Shown piece after piece: positions 52,826-61,883 of a stretch of 64,000 nucleotides of DNA; the stretch's first letter is position 1; each line of letters starts with the position of its first letter. The translations under genes were made by a program, and so were the position numbers. The DNA comes from Thermoflexus hugenholtzii JAD2 (GTDB lineage: Bacteria > Chloroflexota > Dehalococcoidia > UBA2979), in the NCBI GenBank assembly GCA_945903275.1, contig CAMDNW010000007.1:1-64000 (forward strand), written 5' to 3'. Below the pieces are notes generated by a model, which worked only from the letters and a program-made list of their open reading frames with translations, was not told where the DNA came from and made no database searches.

Positions 52826-53017
52826 TCAGTGCTTCTCAAGCTCCCTGAGCAAGCCAGCATGCGCCTGGAGCACCCGTGCCAGCGCCTCCTGCGTCGTGGG
52901 CCGACGGCCACGGCGAGGCGAAATGCCGGTAGGCCGAACAGCATTTACAGCCCCCGGCTCACGAACCTGCTGTTCGACAGTAGTGTTCTTTCGTATAGCA
53001 GAGAAAAAGTAGCACAT
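52826..53017 (-). CDS. Small ORF upstream of the Doc remnant, possible antitoxin
   Basis: 63 residues: REPGAVNAVRPTGISPRRGRRPTTQEALARVLQAHAGLLRELEKH. Basic middle and a helical C-terminus, as might cap a Doc toxin, but it is not a recognisable Phd. Its stop abuts the Doc coding region. The start (ATG 53017) is uncertain. Confidence 0.4.
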   Translation of the reverse strand: MCYFFSAIRKNTTVEQQVREPGAVNAVRPTGISPRRGRRPTTQEALARVLQAHAGLLRELEKH

Positions 53018-53163
53018 GCGAACTAACCTTGCAGATCGGCGTGAATTAGCCCTACCCCTTGCAAAATGGCCCTTTTATGGTTTTCAATAATGCGCGCAGC
53101 GCCTTATCAATCAGGGGAGCGGCCTAGGCCGGCGGCGCGGCCCCACATACGGAGGAGCGAGAG

Positions 53164-53442
53164 ATGAACAAGACCGATCTGATCGCAGCGGTCGCGCAGG
53201 CGGCAGGCACCACCAACAAGGATGCAGAAGGCGTGCTGAACGCGTTCCGCGAAATCGTGCAGACCTCGGTAAAGAAGGCCGATGACGTGTCGTACCCGGG
53301 CCTTGGGAAGTTCAGCCAGTCGGCGCGCAAGGCGCGCACCGCGCGCAACCCGCGCACCGGCGAGACGCTGAACGTCGCAGCATCGAAGGTGCCGCGTTTC
53401 ACGGCTGCCGCCGAGTTCAAGCGCGTGGTGAACGGCAAGTAA
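53164..53442 (+). CDS. HU-family DNA-binding protein
   Basis: 92 residues. MNKTDLIAAVAQAAGTTNKDAEGVLNAFREIV is the dimer helix pair, YPGLGKFSQSARKARTARNPRTGETLNVAASKVPRFTAAAEFKRVV the arm and C-terminal helix with the ARNPxTG tip that bends DNA. Strong ribosome site (GGAGGAGCGAGAG) upstream and a strong hairpin after. Nucleoid protein. Confidence 0.96.
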   Translation: MNKTDLIAAVAQAAGTTNKDAEGVLNAFREIVQTSVKKADDVSYPGLGKFSQSARKARTARNPRTGETLNVAASKVPRFTAAAEFKRVVNGK

Positions 53443-53465
53443 TTGCTGTCGTTCTGTAGCTAAGC

Positions 53466-53500
53466 ACGAAAGAAGCCGCCCAGTGGGCGGCTTCTTTCGT
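53466..53500. terminator. Bidirectional terminator between HU and sucD
   Basis: Perfect 16-base stem (ACGAAAGAAGCCGCCC and complement) with a 3-base loop; TTCTTTCG follows on the plus strand and the mirror on the minus strand. Confidence 0.85.
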
Positions 53501-53520
53501 TGTCTGCCGGCATCGAGGCG

Positions 53521-54402
53521 TTAGGCCAGACCGCGCTCCTTGAGCACGCGCTGCATGGTCTCGCCGATCTGCGACGGCGACTGCACGATGGTGGCGCCGG
53601 CGTTCATCAGTGCAGTCTGCTTGGCTTGCGCGGTACCGGCCTTGCCCGCGATGATCGCGCCGGCGTGGCCCATGCGACGGCCGGGAGGCGCCGTAGCACC
53701 GGCGATGAACGCGACAACGGGCTTCGACATCTGCTTGATGTACTCGGCAGCTTCCTGCTCGGCGGTGCCGCCGATTTCGCCGATCATCACTACGGCCGCG
53801 GTGTCTGGGTCATCCTCGAACAGTTGGAGCGCTTGCTGCTGCGTCGTCCCGATGATCGGGTCGCCGCCGACGCCCACGCTCGATGACTGGCCGATGCCGA
53901 GGCGAGTCAACTGGTCGACGGTCTCGTAGACCAGTGTGCCGGAGCGGGAAATGACGCCCACGCTGCCCGGCGTGTACACGTCCACTGGCATGATACCCGC
54001 GCGCGCGAGCGCCATCGGCGTGATGACCCCGGGGCAGTTGGGGCCGATGAGCGTGGTCGCCGAGCCGCGCAGATAACGCTTCACGGCCACCATGTCGAGC
54101 GTCGGAATGCCTTCGGTGATGCAGATGACCACCGGGATGCCGGCGTCAGCCGCCTCGATGATCGCGTCGGCCGCAAAGGGCGCTGGGACGAAGATGAGCG
54201 AGACATTGGCCTGGAACTCATCCACGGCCTGACGCACCGTGTTGCGGATCTGTACTCCCTCGATGACCTGACCGCCGCGGCCCGGTGTGACGCCGGCCAC
54301 CACCTTGGTGCCATAGTCGAGGCTGTTGCGTGCTTCGCGTTGGCCCGCGCCGCCGAAGCCTTGAATGACGACTCTCGTGTTCTCGTCGAGCAGGACACCC
54401 AT
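53521..54402 (-). CDS. sucD: Succinate-CoA ligase alpha subunit
   Basis: 293 residues. [35 protein letters not shown] (CoA-binding Rossmann), [29 protein letters not shown] and [11 protein letters not shown] with the phosphohistidine. Substrate-level phosphorylation in the TCA cycle. 28 bases after sucC. Confidence 0.96.
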   Translation of the reverse strand: MGVLLDENTRVVIQGFGGAGQREARNSLDYGTKVVAGVTPGRGGQVIEGVQIRNTVRQAVDEFQANVSLIFVPAPFAADAIIEAADAGIPVVICITEGIPTLDMVAVKRYLRGSATTLIGPNCPGVITPMALARAGIMPVDVYTPGSVGVISRSGTLVYETVDQLTRLGIGQSSSVGVGGDPIIGTTQQQALQLFEDDPDTAAVVMIGEIGGTAEQEAAEYIKQMSKPVVAFIAGATAPPGRRMGHAGAIIAGKAGTAQAKQTALMNAGATIVQSPSQIGETMQRVLKERGLA

Positions 54403-54430
54403 TGCTGTTTCCTTACCTTCCTGGCCAGCG

Positions 54431-55591
54431 CTACTTGGCGGCAGCGACGGCTTTGCTCGCCGCCTCCGCGAAGCCGTCCGCGCGAATGAGGTCGATGCCC
54501 GACTCGTCGAGGATTTTCATGCCCAATTCGACGTTGGTGCCGGCAAGGCGCACGACGGTCGGCTGCGGCAGCATGCCTTCGCGCTTCGCCTGCACCACAC
54601 CCTCGGCGATGATGTCGGTGCGCGCGAGGCCGCCGAAGATGTTCACCAGCACGGCCTTCACGTTCGCATCGGCGCCGATGATCTTCAGCGCCGCCGCGAC
54701 GGCGGCCGGGTCGTTCTGCGTGCCGATGTCGAGGAAGTTGGCGGGCATGCCGCCTTCGAACTGGATAGCGTCCATCGTGGCCATCGCGAGGCCCGCGCCA
54801 TTCACGAGACAGCCGATGTTGCCGTCCAGTTTCACGTAGTTCTCAATGCCCGCGTCCTTGGCCTGCACCTCAAGGTCGTCGTCCTGCGACTTGTCCTGCA
54901 GATCGAAGAGATCCTTGTGACGGTAGTCCGCGTTGTCGTCGATGGAGAACTTGGCGTCGACGGCCAGCACACGGCCGTCGGTCGTCACCGCGAGGGGGTT
55001 GATCTCGGCAAGCGAGCCGTCGCACTCGATAAAGGCCTTGGCCAGCGCCGTGATGAGCGCGACCGCCGGGCGGTTCAAGTCGCCATCGAGGTCAGTCGCG
55101 AAGGCGAGCGCGCGGGCCTGGAAGCCCTGAAAGCCGACCGTCGGGTCGATGCCCTGCCAATGGATGAGTTCCGGGTGCTGCTCGGCGACTTCTTCGATGT
55201 CCATGCCGCCGGAGGCGGAGGCGATGACGATGGGCATCCCCATCGAGTTATCGATGACCACGCCGAGGTAGAGCTCGCGTGCGATATCGAACTGCTCCTC
55301 GACCAGCACCTCATTGATGGGCTGCCCGCCGGGGCCGGTCTGATGCGTCACCAGCCGGGTGCCCAGGAGCGCGCGGGCGGCCTCGGCTGCCTCCTGCGGG
55401 GTGTTCACGAGTTTGATGCCGCCAGCGCGTCCACGGCCACCGCCGTGAATCTGCGCCTTCACCACGGCCTTGCCTCCGACCGCCTCAGCGGCCGCGGCGG
55501 CTTCCTCGGGAGTGCGTGCGACTTGGCCCTTGGGGACCGGGACGCCGTACTTCGCGAGCAGTGCTTTTGCCTGATATTCGTGCAGTTTCAT
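54431..55591 (-). CDS. sucC: Succinate-CoA ligase (ADP-forming) beta subunit
   Basis: 386 residues. [42 protein letters not shown] (ATP grasp), [29 protein letters not shown] and [28 protein letters not shown] are SucC signatures. The ATG at 55591 has GGGAGC upstream; the track ORF starts 71 codons early. Confidence 0.96.
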   Translation of the reverse strand: MKLHEYQAKALLAKYGVPVPKGQVARTPEEAAAAAEAVGGKAVVKAQIHGGGRGRAGGIKLVNTPQEAAEAARALLGTRLVTHQTGPGGQPINEVLVEEQFDIARELYLGVVIDNSMGMPIVIASASGGMDIEEVAEQHPELIHWQGIDPTVGFQGFQARALAFATDLDGDLNRPAVALITALAKAFIECDGSLAEINPLAVTTDGRVLAVDAKFSIDDNADYRHKDLFDLQDKSQDDDLEVQAKDAGIENYVKLDGNIGCLVNGAGLAMATMDAIQFEGGMPANFLDIGTQNDPAAVAAALKIIGADANVKAVLVNIFGGLARTDIIAEGVVQAKREGMLPQPTVVRLAGTNVELGMKILDESGIDLIRADGFAEAASKAVAAAK

Positions 55592-55646
55592 GCTGCTCCC
55601 GCCGTGTTCTACGGGCTCGCCGATCAAGGGTCGGGAGGCCCGCGCG

Positions 55647-55674
55647 ATAGTAGCACCTGCCGACATGCGCTCAA
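55647..55674 (-). promoter_or_regulatory. Candidate sucCD promoter
   Basis: TTGAGC, 16-base spacer, extended -10 (TGC-TACTAT) on the minus strand, about 55 bases before sucC. Confidence 0.5.
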
Positions 55675-55828
55675 CCGCGCCACCGGAGCGGCACATCCGG
55701 TTGCTGGCTGACGTACGGGTGAGAGATTCACAGAAGCACGTATAACGATTGGGTGATGTAGTATCAATCACCGCGGGTTTGGCCCGAGGCAAAGACATAG
55801 GCATTTTGACGTTTCAAGGAGGAATCAT

Positions 55829-56125
55829 TTGTCGATCCGAAAGAAGACCTCGCTTCGTGCGGCCGCAATGCTCGTAGGCCTCATGGCGGCGCTCGCGCCG
55901 GTGGCCGTGCTCGCGTACGAAGCGGGCGCGCCGAAGGCTGACAGCGCGATCGTAGCCCAGGCGACGGCGACTGCCGCTGCCAAGGCTGCCTCGCCGGCCG
56001 CCCCCAAGACTGGTAACGCTGGCATGGCCAGCGAGGCCGGCACTGCCGGCGTCGCTGCCTTGCTCGTCGTGATGGCTGTCGGCGTTGTCGCCGGTGGTCG
56101 CGTCCTCGCTGCCCGCCGCAGCTAG
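55829..56125 (+). CDS. Short exported protein with APKTG-type C-terminal sorting signal
   Basis: 98 residues from TTG with AAGGAGG six bases ahead. Signal peptide (KKTSLRAAAMLVGLMAALAPVAVLA), a 35-residue Ala-rich stretch, then APKTGNAGM, a hydrophobic helix (VAALLVVMAVGVVAGG) and a basic end (RVLAARRS): the three-part layout of LPxTG sortase substrates with A for L. The CHRD protein 2.5 kb away has the same ending. Almost nothing remains between signals, so it may be a small wall-linked peptide. Followed by a strong terminator. Confidence 0.7.
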   Translation: MSIRKKTSLRAAAMLVGLMAALAPVAVLAYEAGAPKADSAIVAQATATAAAKAASPAAPKTGNAGMASEAGTAGVAALLVVMAVGVVAGGRVLAARRS

Positions 56126-56144
56126 TCCGCAGACACGACCTTGT

Positions 56145-56174
56145 GACGAGGGCCCGCTCCGGCGGGCCCTCGTC
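56145..56174. terminator. Hairpin terminator after the APKTG peptide gene
   Basis: 13-base perfect stem (GACGAGGGCCCGC and complement), loop TCCG, then CTTGTGT. Confidence 0.7.
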
Positions 56175-56290
56175 TTGTGTCCAGCGTCTTGCTCCCTGCC
56201 AGCCCGTTCCTTTGTTTTCCCTTGCTTCTAGCGTCTCCTGCCCCACGATAGGCGTACCCATCGAGCCATTCTGACGACGAGGGGCACCGC

Positions 56291-58420
56291 ATGAGCACCA
56301 GCCCGATGCGATCCGCCGGCTCCACATTCGGCACACTCGGCTGGCCCGCACTCTTTGCGGCGACGATCTTCCTCAGCGCGTTCCTGCTGTTCCAGGTGCA
56401 ACCGATTGCCGGCAAGATCGTGTTGCCGTGGTTCGGCGGTGGGTCGAACATCTGGATCACCACGCTGATGTTCTTCCAGGTCGCACTGCTAGGCGGTTAC
56501 GCCTACTCGCATCTGGTCGCGCTGCGGCTGAGTCCGCGCGCGCAGGGCTTCGTCCACATCGGCCTATTGGTGACGGCGGCGGCAACGCTGCCGATCATTC
56601 CCGGCCCCGAGTGGCGGCCCGAGGCCGAAGACAACCCGACCTGGCGGCTGCTGCTGGTGCTGTTGATCTCGGTCGGCCCCCCGTACCTGCTGCTCTCGAC
56701 GACCGGGCCGCTGCTGCAACACTGGTTCGCCACGCGCTACCCGAACCGCTCGCCGTATCCGCTGTACGCACTCTCGAACGTCGGATCGCTGCTGGCGCTG
56801 CTCTCGTATCCCGTGGTGTTCGAGCGATTCCTCGGGCTGCAGGCGCAGTCGCGGATGTTCGCGGGCGGCTTCGTGCTGTTCGCGGCGGCGTGCGCGGTGC
56901 TGGCATGGCAGACCGCGCGACTGGTCACACCAGCCCCGGCACAGGCAGTACACGAGGTGGCCGAGACCGACGGTGCTGAGGCCTCGGTTGTGCGGCCGGT
57001 GCAGGTGCTGTTGTGGGCAGCGCTGCCGGCGTGCGCCTCGGCGCTGCTGCTGGCGGTAACGACGCAGATGACGCAGGACGTGGCGGGACTGCCGCTGCTC
57101 TGGGTGCTGCCGCTCTCGGTCTACCTGCTTACGTTCATCGCCACTTTCAGCAGCGAGAAGATGTACGAACCGACCATGTACACGATCGTGCTCGCGTTCG
57201 CGTGCGCGGGCGGCGTGTACGTGCTGCGCGACTTCTCGATCGTGCTGCAAATCTCGCTCTATCTGCTGGTGCTGTTCCTGTGCTGTATGTCGCTGCACGG
57301 CGAGACATCGAGGCTGCGGCCAGCGCCGAAGCACCTGACGGTGTTCTACCTGATGGTTTCGGTGGGTGGCGCGCTGGGCGGCATGTTTGTGGCGCTGCTC
57401 GCGCCGGTGATCTTCGACGGGTACTGGGAGTACCACGTCGCGCTGCTGACGACGCCAGTGCTTGTGCTGCTGGCGCGGTACTACGACGAAGGCGAGCGGC
57501 GGCCGGTATGGATGATCCTAGTGGTCACCATCGCGGCGAGCGGGCTGCTGTTCGTGATGGGGTCGCAGCTCTACCAGCATGCGCTGAAGTTATACGACAA
57601 CACGCTGGGGCTAGAGCGGTCGTTCTACGGCGTGGTGCGCGTCTATTACGCGCAGCCGCTCGGCGAACAGCCGCAGCACCACATGCAGCACGGTCGCATC
57701 CTGCACGGCCTCCAGTTCCTAGACGAGCCATTGAAATCGAGCCGCACCGGGTACTACTCACCGACGACGGCGGTGGGCCTCGCGCTCGCGAATCATCCGG
57801 CGCGCAGACAACGCCCGCTCACGGTCGGGGTCACCGGCCTAGGCGCGGGGATGATTGCGGCGTATGCGGAACGCGGCGACGAGTGGTCGTTCTATGAGAT
57901 CGACCCGCTGGTCACGCAGATGGCCGAGGATCACTTCACGTACATGAATGACGCGCGGGCGCGGGGCGCAGGCGTGGAGGTCTACCACGGCGATGGACGC
58001 ACGGTGCTCGAACGGCAACTCAAAGACGACGGATCGAGGCAGTTCGACGTACTCGTGCTGGACGCCTTCACCAGTGACGCCGTCCCGGTGCATCTGCTCA
58101 CGCGCGAGGCGATCGCGATGTACTGGCAGCACCTCAAGCCGGATGGGATCCTAGCCATCAACATCTCGAACGCCTACCTAGACTTGAGTCCGGTGATCCG
58201 GGGGCTCGCGGCGGACAGCGGACACGAGGCGAAGCAGACGCGCGACCCGGGGAACGTCCCCGGCGGGCGGACGTCGTTCTGGTTCGTGCTGACCAACAAC
58301 CGGGCGTTCCTCGACAAGCCGGTCGTGGCGGGGGCGTTCGTGCCAGAGGTCGAGGGCGCCTCGACGGTGCGGTGGACGGACGACTACACCAACCTCTACA
58401 GCCTGCTGACGATCCGCTAG
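56291..58420 (+). CDS. Membrane protein fused to a spermidine-synthase-like domain
   Basis: 709 residues. About 12 membrane helices occupy residues 1-430 (FLSAFLLFQVQPIAGKIVLPWFGGGSNIWIT is the typical opening); the C-terminal third is a SpeE-like Rossmann domain: LGAGMIAAYAERGDEWSFYEIDPLV, VEVYHGDGRTVLER and FDVLVLDAFTSDAVPVHLLT. The fusion family is widespread and uncharacterised; the aspartates needed for polyamine chemistry are only partly kept, so polyamine synthesis is not assured. Confidence 0.85.
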   Translation: MSTSPMRSAGSTFGTLGWPALFAATIFLSAFLLFQVQPIAGKIVLPWFGGGSNIWITTLMFFQVALLGGYAYSHLVALRLSPRAQGFVHIGLLVTAAATLPIIPGPEWRPEAEDNPTWRLLLVLLISVGPPYLLLSTTGPLLQHWFATRYPNRSPYPLYALSNVGSLLALLSYPVVFERFLGLQAQSRMFAGGFVLFAAACAVLAWQTARLVTPAPAQAVHEVAETDGAEASVVRPVQVLLWAALPACASALLLAVTTQMTQDVAGLPLLWVLPLSVYLLTFIATFSSEKMYEPTMYTIVLAFACAGGVYVLRDFSIVLQISLYLLVLFLCCMSLHGETSRLRPAPKHLTVFYLMVSVGGALGGMFVALLAPVIFDGYWEYHVALLTTPVLVLLARYYDEGERRPVWMILVVTIAASGLLFVMGSQLYQHALKLYDNTLGLERSFYGVVRVYYAQPLGEQPQHHMQHGRILHGLQFLDEPLKSSRTGYYSPTTAVGLALANHPARRQRPLTVGVTGLGAGMIAAYAERGDEWSFYEIDPLVTQMAEDHFTYMNDARARGAGVEVYHGDGRTVLERQLKDDGSRQFDVLVLDAFTSDAVPVHLLTREAIAMYWQHLKPDGILAINISNAYLDLSPVIRGLAADSGHEAKQTRDPGNVPGGRTSFWFVLTNNRAFLDKPVVAGAFVPEVEGASTVRWTDDYTNLYSLLTIR

Positions 58421-58530
58421 CCCTGACGCACATATCACGCTGTCAAGCATCCGGCACAGGCCAGATGGCGTAACGTTAGGAATGCGCACCGGACCATGCG
58501 GTCGGCAGACTGACTGAAAAGAGGAAACTT

Positions 58531-59163
58531 ATGTCTCAATTCTCGATGCGGCTGGCCCTGGCGGCTGGCCTCTTGGCGGCGCTAGCGATCGCGCCTGCGG
58601 CCGTCTCGGCGCAGGCAGCGACTCAGTGGCGGGCCGCGCTCACGGGCGCTAACGAGGTGCCAGCGGTCACCACAACGGCTACCGGTACCTTCACCGGCAC
58701 GTTGGACGAGATGGCTGGCACGCTAGCGTGGACGCTTGTCGTCCCCGCCGCGACCAGCATCACGGCAGCGCACCTACACACGGGCGCAGCCGGGGTCAAC
58801 GGCGGCGTTGCGCTCGGGCTCTACACGCCTGCAGCCGGTACCGCGACGGTCGGTTCGCTAAACCTGTCCGGCACCGCGAACGCCTCCAACCTGTCCGGCA
58901 CATTCGCGAACAACTTCGCGGGCTTCGCAGAGGCCGTGAAGGCCGGGACGATCTACGCGAACGTACACACCACGGCCAACGCCGGTGGTGAGATCCGCGC
59001 GCAGGTCACGCCCGCGACGGCTGCGGCTCCGGCTGCGCCGAAGACCGGTAACGCCGGTATGTCCGGTTTGACGAGTACCGCCGCTATGGCTGCGCTGCTT
59101 GCCGTGCTTGCCGCTGGCCTTGTCGCCGGTGGCCGCCTAGCGGTCGTGCGCCGCAACCGCTAG
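58531..59163 (+). CDS. CHRD-domain surface protein with APKTG-type sorting signal
   Basis: 210 residues. Signal peptide (LALAAGLLAALAIAPAAVSAQA), then a CHRD domain: WRAALTGANEVPAVTTTATGTFTGTLDE, TAAHLHTGAAGVNGGVALGLY and YANVHTTANAGGEIRAQV. The end APKTGNAGM, hydrophobic helix, RLAVVRRNR matches the short protein at 55.8 kb. CHRD domains are extracellular and of unknown function in bacteria. Good ribosome site (AAGAGGAAA). Confidence 0.85.
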   Translation: MSQFSMRLALAAGLLAALAIAPAAVSAQAATQWRAALTGANEVPAVTTTATGTFTGTLDEMAGTLAWTLVVPAATSITAAHLHTGAAGVNGGVALGLYTPAAGTATVGSLNLSGTANASNLSGTFANNFAGFAEAVKAGTIYANVHTTANAGGEIRAQVTPATAAAPAAPKTGNAGMSGLTSTAAMAALLAVLAAGLVAGGRLAVVRRNR

Positions 59164-59180
59164 CCAGCAGCCACGTATCC

Positions 59181-59216
59181 CATGACAGAGGCCCGCACGA
59201 GCGGGCCTCTGTCATG
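59181..59216. terminator. Hairpin terminator after the CHRD gene
   Basis: Perfect 16-base stem CATGACAGAGGCCCGC with its complement, loop ACGA. Confidence 0.75.
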
Positions 59217-59311
59217 TCCAATGATGGTCAGCGGCCTCGGGTTTCCTTGCCCGGGGTGGGGGCCGATGTTAGAGTCCACGGAAGACCGGACGACCACGAA
59301 AGGGCGTCACG

Positions 59312-59830
59312 TTGGCCTACAAGATCATCGAAACGTGCATCGGCTGTACGGCCTGCACCAAGCGCTGCCCGACGAACGCCATCACCGGCGTGCGTGACGA
59401 ACTCCACATCATCGACCCTGAGTTGTGCATCGACTGCGGTGCGTGCGGCGTGGTCTGCCCGCCCGAGGCGATCCTCGACGACATCGGCGACATCTGCCGG
59501 ACGTTCCCGCGCCGCGAAGCGCCGGTGGCGAAGATCGTCGAGGAAAACTGCATCGGCTCCGGTTGCGAGTTGTGCATCAATGTCTGCCCTTTCGACGCGC
59601 TGTCTCTGCAAGACGCACCGAACAACCACGACTACTACGGCATCGCCACCGTCGACCCGCGCAAGTGCACCGGTTGCCGGCTGTGCGAGGACTCCTGCGG
59701 CTGGTCGGCCATCTACATCGATCCGCCGCGCGAGATGCTGAAGCGGAAGATTTACCCGGTGGAGATCCTCACCCCCAAGAAGGGCAAAGGCCTCCAGCGT
59801 GCCCGCGAGCGTCAGGCCTCCGAGGCGTAA
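59312..59830 (+). CDS. Polyferredoxin with four 4Fe-4S motifs
   Basis: 172 residues, TTG start. Cluster motifs in order: CIGCTACTKRCP, CIDCGACGVVCP, CIGSGCELCINVCP (one spacing lengthened) and CTGCRLCEDSCG. The basic C-terminus (KKGKGLQRARERQ) is unlike small soluble ferredoxins. Probably an electron carrier or the electron-transfer subunit of a reductase; no partner enzyme is adjacent, as hairpins flank the gene on both sides. Confidence 0.88.
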   Translation: MAYKIIETCIGCTACTKRCPTNAITGVRDELHIIDPELCIDCGACGVVCPPEAILDDIGDICRTFPRREAPVAKIVEENCIGSGCELCINVCPFDALSLQDAPNNHDYYGIATVDPRKCTGCRLCEDSCGWSAIYIDPPREMLKRKIYPVEILTPKKGKGLQRARERQASEA

Positions 59831-59848
59831 CGCTCGCCACCGGCAGCA

Positions 59849-59882
59849 AAGCAAGAGGCCCGCCCACGCGGGCCTCTTGCTT
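59849..59882. terminator. Hairpin terminator after the polyferredoxin gene
   Basis: Perfect 15-base stem AAGCAAGAGGCCCGC with its complement, loop CCAC. Confidence 0.75.
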
Positions 59883-59920
59883 ACCCGAGTTTATGAGTTG
59901 CCCATCTGAGGCGAGACACC

Positions 59921-60364
59921 ATGACTGAACCGCTCCGCCTCGAAGTGCTAACCTTGCGGCCCGGCGCACGCGTGCCGGAGCGGCAGAGCGCGCTCGCGTC
60001 TGGCTTCGACCTGCACGCCTGTCCCGACGCGGCCAGCATCGAGGTAGGGACGACACCGGTGCTGGTGCCGACGGGCATCGCAATCGCCGCGCCCGCGGGC
60101 AGCGATGTGCAGATCCGCCCGCGATCCGGGCTGTCCGCACGAGGCATCATGGCAGTCTTCGGGACGCTCGATGCGGATTACCGGGGAGAGTTGTTCGTCA
60201 CGATGTACTGCCTGCCGGATGTGGGTCGGTACGTGATCCACAACGGCGACCGCATCGCACAGCTAGTGGTGTCGATGCTCGCGCCGGTGGAGTGGACGAT
60301 CGTGGAGCGCCTCGACGCTACGGAGCGCGGCGAAGGTGGGCATGGGTCAACGGGGCGGGCGTAG
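59921..60364 (+). CDS. dut: dUTP diphosphatase
   Basis: 147 residues. All five trimeric dUTPase motifs: ASGFDLHA, RPRSGLSARGI, FGTLDADYRGEL, NGDRIAQLVV and RGEGGHGSTGR. Removes dUTP and supplies dUMP. Transcribed alone between two hairpins. Confidence 0.95.
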   Translation: MTEPLRLEVLTLRPGARVPERQSALASGFDLHACPDAASIEVGTTPVLVPTGIAIAAPAGSDVQIRPRSGLSARGIMAVFGTLDADYRGELFVTMYCLPDVGRYVIHNGDRIAQLVVSMLAPVEWTIVERLDATERGEGGHGSTGRA

Positions 60365-60388
60365 GGTTGACTGTTCGCGGGCAAAGCG

Positions 60389-60412
60389 AGAGCGGACCCG
60401 TGGGTCCGCTCT
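60389..60412. terminator. Hairpin terminator after dut
   Basis: AGAGCGGACC / GGTCCGCTCT stem with loop CGTG. Confidence 0.7.
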
Positions 60413-60526
60413 CTAAGCCAGCATCTGCCGTGCGGCGGGGGTAATTCGGCAGATACCGGCGTCTGTGCGACGCGCACTTCCGCGGCTGCGTCTAGTCGAT
60501 GGCGTCACCCTTCATTACTGGCTGCA

Positions 60527-60901
60527 TCACAGGTGCCGACCCGCGAAGAGGCCGAGCACTGTGACCGCTAACCCAATCGCCACGCTCCCGCCGAGGTTCA
60601 GCGCTGCCGAGGCTGGCGAAGCGGCCTCGGCCTGCCGCACGGCTTGGAACATCAGCGTGGAGAACGTCGTGAAGCCGCCCATCACCCCGACGGTCAGCCC
60701 CTCGCGCCACGCGGGCGAGAGCGCCAGTGGCCTCATCTCCGCCGCGCCGAGGATCAGTCCCAGCAGGAACGACCCAGCGATGTTCACCGTGAAGGTGCCC
60801 CAGACGTTCGAGCCGAACCACGTGACACTCCAGAGCGAGACGCCGTAGCGGGTCGCCGAGCCCACTGCTCCCCCGAGCGTTACGGCGGCGAGCGTCAGCA
60901 T
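60527..60901 (-). CDS. crcB: Fluoride exporter CrcB/FluC
   Basis: 124 residues, four membrane helices. GGAVGSATRYGVSLW, FTVNIAGSFLLGLILG and VGVMGGFTTFSTLMFQ are CrcB signatures (central Na+ region and Phe box). Six bases after the aquaporin gene, so co-transcribed. No fluoride riboswitch is recognisable upstream. Confidence 0.94.
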   Translation of the reverse strand: MLTLAAVTLGGAVGSATRYGVSLWSVTWFGSNVWGTFTVNIAGSFLLGLILGAAEMRPLALSPAWREGLTVGVMGGFTTFSTLMFQAVRQAEAASPASAALNLGGSVAIGLAVTVLGLFAGRHL

Positions 60902-60907
60902 CGGGGC

Positions 60908-61582
60908 TCACGCTACCGACTCGGCACGTTGCTCATCGTCGAGGAAGAGGTAGTGATAGATGAGCGCCGCCAGCACGGCGCCGACGATGGGGCCGATCCA
61001 GTAAACCAGCGCGTGATCGAACTGGCCGAAGGCGACCTCGGGGCCGAGGGCACGGGCGGGGTTCATCGCTGCGCCAGTCAGGCGGCCGGCAGCGAGAATA
61101 TCGACGGTAATCATGAGGCCGATGGCGAAGCCGCCGACCTTCGGGGCGCGCTTGTCGATGGCGGTGCCAAAGATCGCGAGTACGAGGAAGAAGGTCAGTA
61201 CCGCCTCGATGATGACACCCTGGAGGAAGGTGATACCGGTGATGTCCGGGACACCGTTAGCGACATCGGTGAGGGTGGCGGGGAAGGCGGACTTCAGCAC
61301 CATCGCGGCGGCAATGCCGCCGAGGAGTTGCACAAGGATGTAGGCGACTGCATCGAGCGATGGCATACGGCGGGTGGCCCAGAGGCCGATGGTGACGGCG
61401 GGGTTGAACTGCCCGCCGGAGACCGCCCCGAGCGCTGTCGCCATGATCGCGATGGTGAGGCCGTGAGCGAGGGCGACGCCGACGATGGTGCTGCCGACGA
61501 TTACCGCACCCACGCCCATGAAGATGAGCGCAAAGGTACCGATGAACTCGGCGGCCAGTTTGCTGATGAGCGGCTGTCCCAC
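60908..61582 (-). CDS. MIP-family aquaporin/glycerol facilitator
   Basis: 224 residues, six membrane helices. Both pore NPA boxes are present: GGQFNPAVTIGLWA and GAAMNPARALGPEV. EFIGTFALIFMGVGAV is the usual first helix. Residues around the selectivity filter suggest a water-type channel, but specificity cannot be settled by eye. In an operon with crcB. Confidence 0.92.
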   Translation of the reverse strand: MGQPLISKLAAEFIGTFALIFMGVGAVIVGSTIVGVALAHGLTIAIMATALGAVSGGQFNPAVTIGLWATRRMPSLDAVAYILVQLLGGIAAAMVLKSAFPATLTDVANGVPDITGITFLQGVIIEAVLTFFLVLAIFGTAIDKRAPKVGGFAIGLMITVDILAAGRLTGAAMNPARALGPEVAFGQFDHALVYWIGPIVGAVLAALIYHYLFLDDEQRAESVA

Positions 61583-61624
61583 TGGAACCCCCGTCCCTCA
61601 CATCGTTAGTGTGAGTTGAGCAGC

Positions 61625-61653
61625 ATTACACCAATAATCAGCTTATACGTCAA
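61625..61653 (-). promoter_or_regulatory. Candidate aquaporin-crcB promoter
   Basis: TTGACG, 17-base spacer, TGTAAT on the minus strand, about 43 bases before the aquaporin start. It lies in a lower-GC 300-base gap (61583-61883) that otherwise holds only a CTCACA/TGTGAG hairpin and a doubtful 60-codon minus ORF. Confidence 0.6.
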
Positions 61654-61883
61654 TGCGGTTTGTCAATTACCAGATATCCACAACAGCGCGCCAAACTGAG
61701 GGCCTCGCGGCAGTGATCGAGCGAGCCTCGAAGCGCCCTGTCCGCTACAAGCCACGGCGCCGAACGACCGGCTGAATCGGCTACCGGGACGGCTGTGTGA
61801 GCCGCGCGTGTTCTATGCCACCGAAGGAACACCGTTGACCAGCCTCATCCGAGCCGCCTACGGTTCTCTAGAGGAGTCCCGCC

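Noticed and set aside
54365-55711. 448-aa plus-strand ORF opposite sucC
   Set aside because: Shadow; SucC motifs are unmistakable on the minus strand.
60902-61700. Fluoride riboswitch upstream of the aquaporin-crcB pair
   Set aside because: The conserved pseudoknot core of the crcB motif is not visible; only a simple hairpin is present.
61650-61832. 60-aa minus ORF upstream of the aquaporin gene
   Set aside because: No ribosome site, no family resemblance, and it overlaps the promoter region.
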